Shown here: positions 1 to 8,810 of the stretch, in pieces
Layout of the letters: every line of letters starts with the position of its first letter
How positions within the stretch are numbered: position 1 is the stretch's first letter
Assembly: GCA_964581605.1 (NCBI GenBank)
Contig: CAZOPF010000014.1
Location: 1-64,000 of the forward strand
Direction of reading: 5' to 3'
Source: CAADGU01 sp964581605
Lineage (GTDB): Bacteria > Chloroflexota > Anaerolineae > Promineifilales > Promineifilaceae
DNA: 64,000 nt
Notes under the pieces: model-generated
What the model saw: only the letters and a program-made list of their open reading frames with translations
Told to the model about the DNA's origin: nothing
The model's database searches: none
Position numbers and translations under genes: made by a program

Positions 1-13
1 AGGTTGTCTAAAT

Positions 14-54
14 CCCCTCTGCTCCCCCGCCCCTCTGCTCCCCCGCCCCTCTGC
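14..54. repeat. 16-bp direct repeat upstream of GcvT-like gene
   Basis: The unit CCCCTCTGCTCCCCCG occurs twice in full (14-29, 30-45) and again as a 9-base start (46-54). It is pyrimidine-only except for its G residues and ends 25 bases before the first start codon. It resembles the other short tandem repeats at gene borders in this window. No function is evident. Confidence 0.85.
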
Positions 55-79
55 TTTTATAAAACAAAGGAGATGATGT

Positions 80-1228
80 ATGAAAGTGAATGAATCAACC
101 CAACTCTGGTTTGGCCCCTGGTATCGGCGGTCGCCGTTTTTTGCGGCCACGCAGGCGGCGGGCTGCCTGGGCTACGATGTGTATAACCACATGCTGCTCC
201 CGGCCGGTTACGCTGATACAGAAACGGAGTATTGGCAGGTGAAGAACCATGTGGCCCTGTGGGACGTGTCGGTGGAGCGACAGGTGGAAATTAGCGGGCC
301 GGACGCGCTGGCGTTTGTGAATTTGCTGACGCCGCGTGACCTGACGAAGTGTGCGGTGTGGCAGTGCCGGTATGTGGTGCTGACGGATGATCGCGGCTGC
401 ATTCTAAATGACCCGGTGCTGGCGCGAATTGGCGAAAATCAGTTCTGGCTGGCGGCCGCCAGCAGCGACATTTTGCTCTGGGTGAAAGGGGTGGCGCTGA
501 ATGCCGGGATGGATGTGGAAATTTGTGAGCCGGATGTGTCGCCATTGCAAATTCAGGGGCCAAAATCCAGACAAGTGGTACATGCTTTATTTGGCGACAA
601 AGTGTTGGATATGAAGTATTATACCTGCATGGCGACCGAGTTGGATGATATTCCGGTGGTGATTACCCGGACAGGTTGGACGGGTGAAGTAGGGTATGAA
701 ATTTACCTGCGTGACGGCCGTCGTGGGACTGAATTATGGGATCGCATTATGGAAGCAGGGCGGCCGTATCACATCCGCCCCACCGCCCCCAATGACATCC
801 GCCGCATTGAGGCTGGCATCCTCAATTTTGGCTCTGATATTACCTATGAGGATACACCCTACCATGTGGGGCTGGAGTGGATGGTGAATCTGAAGCAATC
901 GGCCGATTTTATTGGCAAGGACGCACTGCGTGAGCTACAACAAACCGGCGTCAACCGCAAGCTGGCGGGCGTGGAAATTCATGGTGACCCGCTGGGTGGC
1001 TGGCCGGAGGAGTATTGGCCGGTGCATCAAGATGGGGCCGTGATAGGGGAATTGCGGGCGGCCGTCTATTCACCCGGCCTGCACAAAAATATCGGGTATG
1101 CCATGCTGCCGCTGGCACAGACGGCATTGGGCACCCGGCTGCAAGTGGAAACGCCCTGGGGTATGGCCGACGCGACTGTCGTACCTAAACCATTTGTAGA
1201 CCCGAAAAAAGATATACCTAAATCGTAA
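80..1228 (+). CDS. GcvT/DmdA-like aminomethyltransferase family protein
   Basis: A 382-residue protein of the folate-dependent GcvT superfamily, normally about 360-400 residues. Members move a methyl or methylene group from an amine or sulfonium donor to tetrahydrofolate. The family pattern is visible: an N-terminal substrate/folate domain with LWDVSVERQVEISGPDA near residues 58-74, the TRTGWTGEVGYEIY segment near 195-210 typical of GcvT, and a C-terminal beta-barrel. AAAGGAG at 66-72 is 7 bases before the ATG. It is followed by a polyamine-type ABC importer on the same strand, so a methylated amine or similar taken up by that importer is a plausible substrate. No gcvH or gcvP is present, which argues against a normal glycine cleavage T-protein. 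DmdA, sarcosine/dimethylglycine demethylase and other GcvT paralogues cannot be told apart from sequence alone. Confidence 0.8.
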   Translation: MKVNESTQLWFGPWYRRSPFFAATQAAGCLGYDVYNHMLLPAGYADTETEYWQVKNHVALWDVSVERQVEISGPDALAFVNLLTPRDLTKCAVWQCRYVVLTDDRGCILNDPVLARIGENQFWLAAASSDILLWVKGVALNAGMDVEICEPDVSPLQIQGPKSRQVVHALFGDKVLDMKYYTCMATELDDIPVVITRTGWTGEVGYEIYLRDGRRGTELWDRIMEAGRPYHIRPTAPNDIRRIEAGILNFGSDITYEDTPYHVGLEWMVNLKQSADFIGKDALRELQQTGVNRKLAGVEIHGDPLGGWPEEYWPVHQDGAVIGELRAAVYSPGLHKNIGYAMLPLAQTALGTRLQVETPWGMADATVVPKPFVDPKKDIPKS

Positions 1229-1321
1229 CGCGCCGGAAAATGGGTTGACGGAACGGCGTGTTGCGTAGAAAGAGTGGGCAATAAATTGCCTGCTACAAAC
1301 GTTTTGAAGGAGAAGAAACGC

Positions 1322-2425
1322 ATGAGACACGGCCGTAACGCCACCCATTTTCTATTCCTCACACCCGGTTTACTGCTGCTCCTGCTGTTAGCAGCCTGCG
1401 GCGGCGGTGACGAATCCGAAACAGAAGCCGATGGCAAACTGCTTGTCCTGGAATGGTCAGGCTACGAAGCCACCGAATACCCCCAATTTTTTGCCCCCTT
1501 CACCGAAAAATATGCCGATAACCTGGACGAAGTTATCGAATACTCCTTCTTTGCCGATGACGCTGAAAATATGACCAAGATGCAGTCAGATGTGGGCGCA
1601 GACATCACCCACCCCTGCAACTCCTGGTGGCAGCTATATGTGGACAATGGCCTTGTGCAGGAGATTGATACCTCCCGCCTGAGCAACTGGGATCAACTCC
1701 ATCCCGATCTGGCAGCGATGGGGGTATTTAACGGCAAGCAGTATTTTGTACCCTGGGATTGGGGGTATGAATCATTGCTAGTACGCACCGATCTGGTAGA
1801 AGAAGTGCCCGATTCGTGGGCTGACCTGTGGGACCCGCAGTATGCCGGGCATGTGGCTATCTGGGATTCGGCCGAATCGAACTTTGCCATGGCCGCGCTG
1901 GCATTGGGATTGGACCCCTGGAACACGACCCCGGAGCAGGATGAACAAATCAAACAAAAACTACTGGAGCTGAAACCCAATTTGCTCACCTACTGGTCAG
2001 ATTACACCGAAGCCTATGATCTGCCCGCCTCTGGTGACGCCTGGATCATTGCCAATGCCTGGCAGGATGCCTATGCCTATCTGAATTCGGACGAGTATGA
2101 GGTGGCCTATATTCAGCCGCAAGAGGGGCGGCTGGGCTGGGTGTGTGGGTATGCCATCAGCGCCAGATCAGGTGATCTCGGTCTGGCGTATGAGTTTCTG
2201 GATGCGGCCATTGCCCCGGACTCTATGGCGGCGATGGCGAACGAGTATTGGTACGGTGCAGCCAACACCGGGGCGATTGACCAGATGGATCCCTATGTGA
2301 TTGAGTTTATGGAACTGGATCAGGTGGATTCACTGACGGAACGCACGGTGATGTACCGGCCAATTACGGAGGAGCAGCGGCAGATAAGGACCTCCATTTG
2401 GGATGAGGTGAAGGCTTCGCAGTAG
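1322..2425 (+). CDS. Polyamine-type ABC transporter substrate-binding lipoprotein (PotD-like)
   Basis: A 367-residue extracytoplasmic binding protein. The N-terminus has basic residues, a leucine run and a lipobox ending LLAACGGG, so it should be lipid-anchored outside the membrane. The body matches the spermidine/putrescine-binding (PotD/PotF, SBP family 1) pattern: LVLEWSGYEA at the start of the mature domain, VPWDWGYESLLVRTD, then WADLWDPQYAGHVAIWDS. I chose ATG 1322 over an upstream in-frame GTG (1274) because AAGGAG at 1307-1312 is spaced 9 bases from it and the signal peptide then starts normally. It ends 6 bases before the first permease. The substrate is not defined by sequence; polyamines, choline-like amines and other cations are possible. 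Confidence 0.9.
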   Translation: MRHGRNATHFLFLTPGLLLLLLLAACGGGDESETEADGKLLVLEWSGYEATEYPQFFAPFTEKYADNLDEVIEYSFFADDAENMTKMQSDVGADITHPCNSWWQLYVDNGLVQEIDTSRLSNWDQLHPDLAAMGVFNGKQYFVPWDWGYESLLVRTDLVEEVPDSWADLWDPQYAGHVAIWDSAESNFAMAALALGLDPWNTTPEQDEQIKQKLLELKPNLLTYWSDYTEAYDLPASGDAWIIANAWQDAYAYLNSDEYEVAYIQPQEGRLGWVCGYAISARSGDLGLAYEFLDAAIAPDSMAAMANEYWYGAANTGAIDQMDPYVIEFMELDQVDSLTERTVMYRPITEEQRQIRTSIWDEVKASQ

Positions 2426-2431
2426 TCAATA

Positions 2432-3283
2432 ATGGAAGATCGTCGCCGCCTGCTGATATTGGTATTGCCTACGGCCGTGTTGCTGCTGTTTTTCTTCTTG
2501 CTGCCCCTGGTCAACATGGCTTTCTACTCCTTTCGCGGTGGCACGTTTGGCGCAGCAAGCAGCATATGGACGCTGCGCCATTACCAGGAATTTTTCAGCA
2601 ATGCGGCATATTTGAACCTGCTGGTACGCTCCGTTTTGCTCTCTTTCTGGATTTCATTGTTTACCATCGTCCTGGCCTTTCCCATTGCCTACTATCTCTC
2701 TTTCAGCGCGGGAAGTAAAAAACTGCTGCTGCTCACCATCATCATCGTGCCGGCCTGGGTCAGTTATCTGCTGCGGGTGCTGGCCTGGAAAGTGATCCTG
2801 GGCGGGGATGGTGTGCTGGCGTCGCTGCTGACCTGGTTGGGGTTTTCGGCCGAGAGCAGTGCTGTTTTGCTCTACAGCCCGGAAGCGGTGGCCATCACCC
2901 TGGTATACGTCTGGATTCCCTTTGTGGCCCTGCCTATTTTTGCGGCGTTGGAACGCATTGATCCGCACCTGCTGGAAGCGGCTTATGACCTGGGCAGCAA
3001 TAAGTTGCAGGCGTTTTTGCAGGTGACGTTACCGCTCAGTTTGCCAGGGCTGATTGCCGGATTTCTGTTTGTTTTCATCCCCACCGTCGGTGAATATGTC
3101 ACACCGGCGCTGGTGGGCGGAACAGAGGGGGTCATGTTTGGCAATATCGTGCGCGACCAGTTTGTCCGCGCTCTGAACTGGCCCCTGGGTGCGCTGATGA
3201 GCCTGGTGATGCTGCTGGTGGTGCTGCTGCCGCTGCTGGTGTTTGGCCGGTTTGTGCGCTTTTCGGAATTGGCGGAGGTGTGA
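2432..3283 (+). CDS. ABC transporter permease (PotB-like)
   Basis: A 283-residue inner-membrane permease with about six hydrophobic segments, the usual length for PotB. The cytoplasmic EAA loop that docks to the ATPase is seen as LLEAAYDLGSNKLQAFLQVTLPL near residues 185-205. It sits 6 bases after the binding-protein gene, and its TGA overlaps the ATG of the second permease (TGATG). It belongs to the same transcription unit as the importer genes on both sides. Confidence 0.92.
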   Translation: MEDRRRLLILVLPTAVLLLFFFLLPLVNMAFYSFRGGTFGAASSIWTLRHYQEFFSNAAYLNLLVRSVLLSFWISLFTIVLAFPIAYYLSFSAGSKKLLLLTIIIVPAWVSYLLRVLAWKVILGGDGVLASLLTWLGFSAESSAVLLYSPEAVAITLVYVWIPFVALPIFAALERIDPHLLEAAYDLGSNKLQAFLQVTLPLSLPGLIAGFLFVFIPTVGEYVTPALVGGTEGVMFGNIVRDQFVRALNWPLGALMSLVMLLVVLLPLLVFGRFVRFSELAEV

Positions 3284-4077
3284 TGGGTAAGTTGGGCAGG
3301 AGACGGCCGTTCCCCATTGGCGCACTCTACTTCTGGCTGTTAGCCCTCTTCTTGTATCTACCCATCCTGCTGTTGATCCTCTTCTCCTTCAATAAGGCTG
3401 AATCGTTGCGTTTTCCCCTTTCCGGCTTCACACTGCGTTGGTATGAAGAACTGCTCAACGCGGGCGAACTACTACAAGCGGTACGCAACAGCATCTTTGT
3501 GGGCATCTGGTCTTCCCTGCTGGCAACTATTTTGGGCACCATGGCGGCCATTGCTGTGGTGCGTTTTGAGTTTCGCGGCAAAGGGCCACTGCTGGCGGCC
3601 GCCGGGCTGCCGTTGTTTATTCCCTCGGTGGTGGTGGGGGTGGCGCTGCTCATCCTCTACCGCCAGGTGATGGACGTGGAGTTGAGTTTGTGGACGGTGG
3701 GGTTGGGGCATGTGGTCATCAACATTCCCATTGTCATGTTGATTGTGGCGGCGCGGCTGGCCGGTTTTCCCGACAATCTGGAAGAGGCGGCCATGGATTT
3801 GGGCACGAGTTACTGGGGTGCGCAGCTACGGGTGACGCTGCCGTTGGCGCTGCCCGCCCTGTTTGCCGCTTTTCTGACGGCGTTTACGACCTCGTTTGAC
3901 GAATATGCGATGAGCGTGTTTATTGTGGGCACAGACGCCACGCTGCCGGTGTACATGTATTCGCTGCTGCGCTTTCCGCGGCGGCTGCCGCTGGTAGTGG
4001 CGCTGGGGGCGTTGATTATGGTGGCTTCGATTGTGATGATTTTTGCGGCCGAACGGATGCGGCGTCTGGAGAAGTGA
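3283..4077 (+). CDS. ABC transporter permease (PotC-like)
   Basis: A 264-residue permease with six predicted membrane spans and the EAA loop NLEEAAMDLGTSYWGAQLRV, matching PotC. The start is ATG 3283, overlapping the previous TGA by one base, with GGAGG at 3274-3278. A GTG at 3280 is possible but would be only one base from that site. The stop TGA lies at the edge of a GAAGTGA-rich repeat, so the last codons may be repeat-derived. Confidence 0.92.
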   Translation: MGKLGRRRPFPIGALYFWLLALFLYLPILLLILFSFNKAESLRFPLSGFTLRWYEELLNAGELLQAVRNSIFVGIWSSLLATILGTMAAIAVVRFEFRGKGPLLAAAGLPLFIPSVVVGVALLILYRQVMDVELSLWTVGLGHVVINIPIVMLIVAARLAGFPDNLEEAAMDLGTSYWGAQLRVTLPLALPALFAAFLTAFTTSFDEYAMSVFIVGTDATLPVYMYSLLRFPRRLPLVVALGALIMVASIVMIFAAERMRRLEK

Positions 4078-4160
4078 GAAGTAAGAAGTGAGAAGTGAAC
4101 AGTGAGCAGTGAGCTGTAGGCGACTGGTTACTGCTTACTGTTTACTGTTCACTGTTCACT
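4078..4160. repeat. GTGAACAGTGAGCAG-type imperfect inverted repeat
   Basis: The potC-potA spacer is built of GAAGTGA and GAACAGTGAGCAGTGAG units followed by complementary CTGTTTACTGTTCACTG units, so the strand can fold into a long imperfect hairpin. The potC stop codon is at its left edge and the potA ribosome site (GGAGA 4161-4165) follows directly. It may act as a stability element or partial terminator within the importer operon, but that is inference. Confidence 0.8.
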
Positions 4161-4172
4161 GGAGACAGCAGA

Positions 4173-5285
4173 TTGGGCGAGATAGCGGTGGAATTGCGGG
4201 ATGTGACGAAGGCGTTTGCCGGGCCGAGAGGAGGCGGGTTGGTCACGGCCGTAGACCGCCTGAATCTGCAAATTAAAACCGGCGAGTTTTTCACGCTGCT
4301 GGGGCCAAGCGGCTGCGGCAAAACGACCACGCTGCGTATGATTGCCGGTTTTGAAATGCCCTCTTCGGGCGAGATTTTGATTCAGGGTGAAGCGATGAGC
4401 CGCGTGCCACCTAACCGCCGCCCGGTGAATACCGTTTTCCAAAACTATGCCCTTTTTCCGCACATGACGGTAGCCAAAAATGTCTCGTTTGGGATGCGGG
4501 TGAAACGCTTCCCCAAGAGCATCATCGCCGGGCGCACGGCCGAGGCGTTGGCATTGGTGCGGCTGCCGGGCATGGAAGAACGACGGCCGTCCCAACTTTC
4601 CGGCGGGCAGCAGCAGCGGGTGGCGTTGGCGCGGGCGCTGGTGAACGAACCGGCCGTGCTGCTGCTGGATGAACCGCTGGGCGCCCTCGACTTGAAGTTA
4701 CGCAAGGCGATGCAGCTAGAATTAAAACAGTTGCAGCAAAAATTGGGCATCACCTTTATTTACGTGACGCACGACCAGGAAGAGGCGCTGACGATGTCTG
4801 ACCGGATCGCGGTGATGGATCAGGGGGTGCTGTTGCAGGTAGCGGATCCGGTTACACTGTATGACAATCCGTCCACCCGTTTTGTGGCTGATTTTATTGG
4901 TGAATCGAACTTTTTGACGGGGGTGGTCACGGCCGTAAACGAACACACTACCACGCTGGAAGTTGCCGGGCAGCCGGTGCGAGTGCAATCAGGAGGTACG
5001 GCCGTCATCCCCGGCCAGACCGTCACCCTTACCATTCGGCCGGAAAAGGTGGCCCTGATGGGCAATGGTACGGCCGTCGGGCCAGATAGCGAACGGCTCA
5101 CCGGCGAAGTGCGCGAACTGATTTTTGTCGGCTCCGATACCCGTTACGGCATCCAGTTAGCCAACAAAGAAATCATCTTCGCCCGCCTGCAAAACAGCGG
5201 CGGCAGCCAGCAGCCGCGCTTCCAGATTGGCGAAACGGTACAGGCCTGTTGGGCAGCGGCTGACGGCCGTGCCCTGGTGGATTGA
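4173..5285 (+). CDS. potA: ABC transporter ATP-binding protein (PotA-like)
   Basis: A 370-residue ATPase that powers the PotBCD-like importer. Walker A is GPSGCGKTT (44-52), the ABC signature LSGGQQQR (142-149), Walker B LLLDEP (163-168), and the H-loop follows in YVTHDQEEA. The C-terminal third (about 240-370) is the TOBE regulatory domain typical of PotA/UgpC-type ATPases. Initiation is at TTG 4173, with GGAGA at 4161-4165 spaced 7 bases. It is the last gene of the importer unit and converges on the ABC-2 permease. Confidence 0.92.
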   Translation: MGEIAVELRDVTKAFAGPRGGGLVTAVDRLNLQIKTGEFFTLLGPSGCGKTTTLRMIAGFEMPSSGEILIQGEAMSRVPPNRRPVNTVFQNYALFPHMTVAKNVSFGMRVKRFPKSIIAGRTAEALALVRLPGMEERRPSQLSGGQQQRVALARALVNEPAVLLLDEPLGALDLKLRKAMQLELKQLQQKLGITFIYVTHDQEEALTMSDRIAVMDQGVLLQVADPVTLYDNPSTRFVADFIGESNFLTGVVTAVNEHTTTLEVAGQPVRVQSGGTAVIPGQTVTLTIRPEKVALMGNGTAVGPDSERLTGEVRELIFVGSDTRYGIQLANKEIIFARLQNSGGSQQPRFQIGETVQACWAAADGRALVD

Positions 5286-5294
5286 GCCAGATCA

Positions 5295-6125
5295 TTACAA
5301 ATCGCGGCGGGAAAAAGTGACCAGCGCCAGGATCAACAGGATGCCAGCATACAGCAGTGCGTAGGCAATCATTAAATTGCTTGGCTGGGAGATAACGGCA
5401 AAGGGGCCGGCCAGGTAGGTGGACGCTGTAAATTGGGGCTGGAAAAACACCAGGGCGCGATTCCACAACGCCTGTGTGGGCATGATCAGACTGGTGATGA
5501 TGCCAATGTTGACGGCCGTTTCATTCTCAAACAACGCACCAATCTGTTCAATCCATCCACCCAAAAAAGCAATGCCAAATAGCATAAAAGCCAGTACACC
5601 ATTTGCCAGTGAGGAGAGGCGCGTTCCCCCGAACAGGGTCAACGAAAGAATGAGAAGGGCTTGCAACACCATCATGGCTAACCCGGCCGCTATGTTCTCT
5701 AGCAGCAGACCCGAACGAAGATAAACGATCAGCATCAAACCACCGGCCAGGAACAGGATGTAGAGCGTGATCAACACGACAAAACCGAGCCATTTGCCCA
5801 AAATCACCTGCCAACGGTAAATGGGTTTGGTGACCATGACTTCGATGGTGTGTGTATCTATCTCGCCGGAAACGGCCGTCACTGAAACCAGCACCGCCAT
5901 CAACACCACCAGCAAATGAACAGCATACAGCCCGGCCATCAACAGCACCCCGCTGATTGTGAGCGCTTCCTCCAGATTGGCATATTGCTCCATTTCTAAA
6001 TAGACATAGTGAAACCCAATAGCAAACACCGCCAGAAAAACGGTTCCCATGAGCAGCCCTACCCACAAAATCTTGCGGCGTTGGGTTTCACGGATGGTCA
6101 GTTCGGCAAAAAGAAGGGTGATCAT
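5295..6125 (-). CDS. ABC-2 type permease subunit
   Basis: A 276-residue membrane protein with about six hydrophobic helices, matching the NosY/ABC-2 permease group: MITLLFAELTIRETQRRKILW at the N-terminus, SGEIDTHTIEVMVTKPIYRW near residues 90-110, and a short basic tail SRRDL. These permeases pair with a separate ATPase, which is not seen here, so the partner must be elsewhere. The open frame extends further upstream (to 6299), but that extension is encoded by a TG-rich repeat, so I start at the conserved MITLLF methionine. No good ribosome site precedes it, so the exact start is uncertain. Confidence 0.8.
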   Translation of the reverse strand: MITLLFAELTIRETQRRKILWVGLLMGTVFLAVFAIGFHYVYLEMEQYANLEEALTISGVLLMAGLYAVHLLVVLMAVLVSVTAVSGEIDTHTIEVMVTKPIYRWQVILGKWLGFVVLITLYILFLAGGLMLIVYLRSGLLLENIAAGLAMMVLQALLILSLTLFGGTRLSSLANGVLAFMLFGIAFLGGWIEQIGALFENETAVNIGIITSLIMPTQALWNRALVFFQPQFTASTYLAGPFAVISQPSNLMIAYALLYAGILLILALVTFSRRDL

Positions 6126-6198
6126 GGTGTTTGAGTGTTTTGGTGTCTGTGTGTCTGTGTGTTTGAGTGTTTTGGTGTTTGGGTGTTTGGGTGTCATT
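6126..6198. repeat. GTGTTTGGGTG/GTGTCTGT low-complexity repeat
   Basis: This is a run of GTGTTTGAGTGTTTTGG, GTGTCTGTGTGTCTGTGTG and GTTTGGGTG units between the methyltransferase end and the ABC-2 permease start. It is open in the permease frame but encodes only T, P, K and H-rich text, so it is a spacer and not a domain. A similar TTTAGGTGTTCAGG sequence lies at 62250-62275. Confidence 0.8.
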
Positions 6199-6214
6199 TC
6201 CGTTTTGTGGAATG

Positions 6215-6967
6215 TTAAGCCAGTTGGTTGTTTTTTTCCAATATCAATAGGTAATGATCGCCCCAACCGCCGGTTAGTCGGGCGGTGTGGTGTTCCCAAT
6301 GGTTGAGTCGGTTAAAGAGACGGGGCCAGCGGTCTACCAGGTGGCCCAGATAGCTGGGCGGTAGCCAGAGGCCCAGGCTTTCGGTGTGCAGGCAGCGGAA
6401 CCAGGGAGCAAATTCCTGGCGCAGTCGTCGGGCGGATGGATACCAGATGGGGATGGAGTCGCGGCCAATGGTGGCAGGGGCGGAGGGACGGAAACGACGC
6501 ACGGCCGTACTCCACTCCCCATGTGCCAGATGCCACCCCACCTCCCAGGGGCACCACGGCCCCATCACGACCAACACCATCTTGCCGCCCGGTTTCACCA
6601 GTTGCGCCAGACGTTCGGCCAACGGCCGCCATTCATTAATGGTGTTCAGGCCACCGAAGTTGCTTATAACGCCGTCGTAATCGGTAATTGGTTTACGGTT
6701 TACGAAATACGGATGGCGGTTCTCCACGATTTCTTGCAGGGAGAGTGGCACGGCCGTAACCCGATCCGTCACGCCGGTTTGTTGGGCTTTCACGGCCGTT
6801 GCCCGCACCATTGCTGGCGATCCATCCGTAGCGGTGATGAAGATACCCTGCTGTGCCAACCAGACGGCATCCTCGCCGGTGCCGCAGGTTAGTTCCAGGA
6901 TATGCTGCCCGGCGTGGAACTGCTGCGCCAGCACGCGCCACACCCGCTGCCGCAGCAGTTGTCCCAG
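6215..6967 (-). CDS. Class I SAM-dependent methyltransferase (5' end lost in gap)
   Basis: The 250 residues that can be read contain a methyltransferase core: motif I ILELTCGTGEDAVWLAQQG at the start, TATDGSPAMV (motif II acidic residue), YDGVISNFGGLNTI and LVKPGGKMVLVVMG (motif IV-V). The N-terminus lies in the 100-N gap at 6968-7067. The open frame appears to run through the gap into the radical SAM gene, but the gap size is unknown, so a fusion cannot be inferred. Two adjacent genes are more likely. The substrate is unknown; the radical SAM neighbour suggests a shared small-molecule or lipid pathway. Confidence 0.8.
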   Translation of the reverse strand: MGQLLRQRVWRVLAQQFHAGQHILELTCGTGEDAVWLAQQGIFITATDGSPAMVRATAVKAQQTGVTDRVTAVPLSLQEIVENRHPYFVNRKPITDYDGVISNFGGLNTINEWRPLAERLAQLVKPGGKMVLVVMGPWCPWEVGWHLAHGEWSTAVRRFRPSAPATIGRDSIPIWYPSARRLRQEFAPWFRCLHTESLGLWLPPSYLGHLVDRWPRLFNRLNHWEHHTARLTGGWGDHYLLILEKNNQLA

Positions 6968-7067
6968 NNNNNNNNNNNNNNNNNNNNNNNNNNNNNNNNN
7001 NNNNNNNNNNNNNNNNNNNNNNNNNNNNNNNNNNNNNNNNNNNNNNNNNNNNNNNNNNNNNNNNNNN
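6968..7067. other. Assembly gap (100 N)
   Basis: Exactly 100 undetermined bases, the conventional placeholder for a scaffold gap of unknown length. It separates the methyltransferase 5' end from the radical SAM 3' end. Confidence 0.99.
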
Positions 7068-8512
7068 GCCGCCCGCTCTTCAGCGGGCCAGCCGCGGCCG
7101 CTGGCATCAGGGGTACGGCCGTTTTCGCGTTGATGTTGGGTCAGGCGCATACCCAAACGGCCGCGTTGGGCGTTGGCGAATAGTTTGCCCAGGCGGAGGG
7201 GGTTGCGTTCGCCGGCCAGCCGCGCTTTGTGCAGATTCACGTCATTCACCAGCCAGCGGGTGGCATGATCGTAAAATTGGCGGGAGCGACGGCCGTGTAT
7301 CTGCAAATCCCGGTCGGTGCGGCCGTCCCAATCCAGCGGCGTTGTCACCCGGTCGGCCACTTCCTCATAAAAAGCGGTGCCTTTGATGGGGTAGGCCACC
7401 GTCGTCAGGAAAATATCGGGGTTGGACTGTTTCAGGTAATCGGCCGTGGCTTCAATATCGCGCACCTCTTCCCCTTCGTAGCCAAGCATGATAAACATGC
7501 CCACCTCAATGCCTGCGTCTTGCAGCAGCTTGTTTTTCGCCAGCAGGTCATCCACCGTTGTTTTGCGTTTCATGGCGTCTAACATGCGCTGCGAGCCGCT
7601 TTCGGAGCCGAGCCAGAGCCGGGCGCAGCCCATCTCCGCCAGCGCAGTGATAATTTCCGCGTCCAGCCGGTCGGGACGGCTGATACATTCAAAGGGGATG
7701 CGGAGGCCGCGCTTTTTGAGTTCGGCGGCATAGCTGAGGAACCAGCGCGGGGCGATGGTCAGCACGTCGTCAGCATACCAGAGTTGGTCAGGCTGGTAAG
7801 TTTCTTGAATCCAGGCCACCTCGTTGGCCACGTCTTCCACGGAGCGGCGGCGGTGACTGTGGCCGAAGACGGTGTGGCTGCACCAGGTGCAAGTGTAAGG
7901 GCAGCCACGGGCGGTGATGAGGGAGACGGAACTGAGGCCGTGATGGGTTTTCCAGGTGTGCAGGTAGCGGGGCATATCAATGGCGGCGCGGTCGGGCCAG
8001 GGTTGGGCGGAGAGCTCTTTGATCTGCGGCCGTGCGGCCGTCTGCACCACCCGCCCCTCCTCATCCTGGAAAATAATGCCCTGGATGGTGTGCAGATTGG
8101 TACGGCCGTGCCGCGCCAGATGCGGAATCAACTCTTCCAATGTCACTTCCCCTTCGCCGTTGACGATGATGTCGGTGCCCCGCGCCAGGTATTCGGCGGC
8201 GTAGCTCACCGGCTCCGGGCCACCCAGGATGATGGTGGCCCCCACTTCGCGGCAGACGGGCATCATGCGCAGGATGTTTTGTTTGGTCATCAGATTGCAG
8301 TAGAGGCCAACGAGCGACGGCCGTGTCTGGCGCACATGGGCCACAAAATCGGCCATCGTTTGGAAGGTGGTATCGTACAAATCGACGGCAAACCCTTTGG
8401 CCTTAAGGTGGGAGGAGATGTAGAGCAGCCCCAGCGTGGGGTAGGGCTTCATAATCGCCTGCTCGTGGGCGTCTTCGGCAATGAAATAACCGTGAGAAAG
8501 GAGGATGTCCAT
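7068..8512 (-). CDS. B12-binding domain radical SAM protein (3' end lost in gap)
   Basis: About 481 readable residues. An N-terminal cobalamin-binding fold (MDILLSHGYF, then GLYCNLMTKQNI and ILGGPEP, INGEGEVTLEEL-like VNGEGEVT) is followed by a radical SAM core with the 4Fe-4S motif CPYTCTWC in ARGCPYTCTWCSH and a TIM-barrel. Proteins of this layout (HpnJ/BchE/PhpK group) do radical methylations, cyclisations or oxidations using cobalamin and SAM. I start at ATG 8512, where family similarity begins. No strong ribosome site is seen. The C-terminal tail runs into the gap and no stop is visible. The downstream methyltransferase is probably co-transcribed. The substrate is unknown. Confidence 0.85.
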
Positions 8513-8543
8513 CAGCCCATTATCAACCAGGATGGCGGCAGGG

Positions 8544-8710
8544 TCAACGGCCGTAACGAGATTGCAAGGTGCGGGATACGGCCGTTTCATCCAACACCTG
8601 TATAATCGTCTCGTCGCTGGCCCCGGCGCGCAGCAGCCGCACCAATTCATTTCGGCTGACCCGGCTCAAGTCATCCAGTCCTTGCCGGGTGAAAAAGTAG
8701 CGCACATTGG
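8544..8710 (-). CDS. C-terminal fragment of an unidentified protein
   Basis: The 54 readable codons end at TGA 8546-8544, with a sensible charged helix pattern (RNELVRLLRAGASDETIIQVLDE). The frame is open from the gap edge and stops 31 bases before the radical SAM start, as expected for the upstream gene of an operon. The other two frames across the same bases stop within 15 codons. I do not recognise the family. It shows that the N-gap at 8711-8810 hides at least two gene ends: this gene's 5' part and the transporter's 3' part. Confidence 0.5.
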
Positions 8711-8810
8711 NNNNNNNNNNNNNNNNNNNNNNNNNNNNNNNNNNNNNNNNNNNNNNNNNNNNNNNNNNNNNNNNNNNNNNNNNNNNNNNNNNNNNNNNNN
8801 NNNNNNNNNN
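8711..8810. other. Assembly gap (100 N)
   Basis: Exactly 100 N, a placeholder of unknown true size between the transporter and the unidentified C-terminal fragment. Confidence 0.99.

Noticed and set aside
5295..6299. Longer ABC-2 permease starting at 6299
   Set aside because: The additional N-terminus is TG-rich repeat and overlaps the methyltransferase end; family similarity begins at MITLLF.
6215..8650. A single 811-residue fusion of radical SAM and methyltransferase domains
   Set aside because: The open frame crosses a 100-N scaffold gap of unknown size, so the join is not evidence of a fusion.
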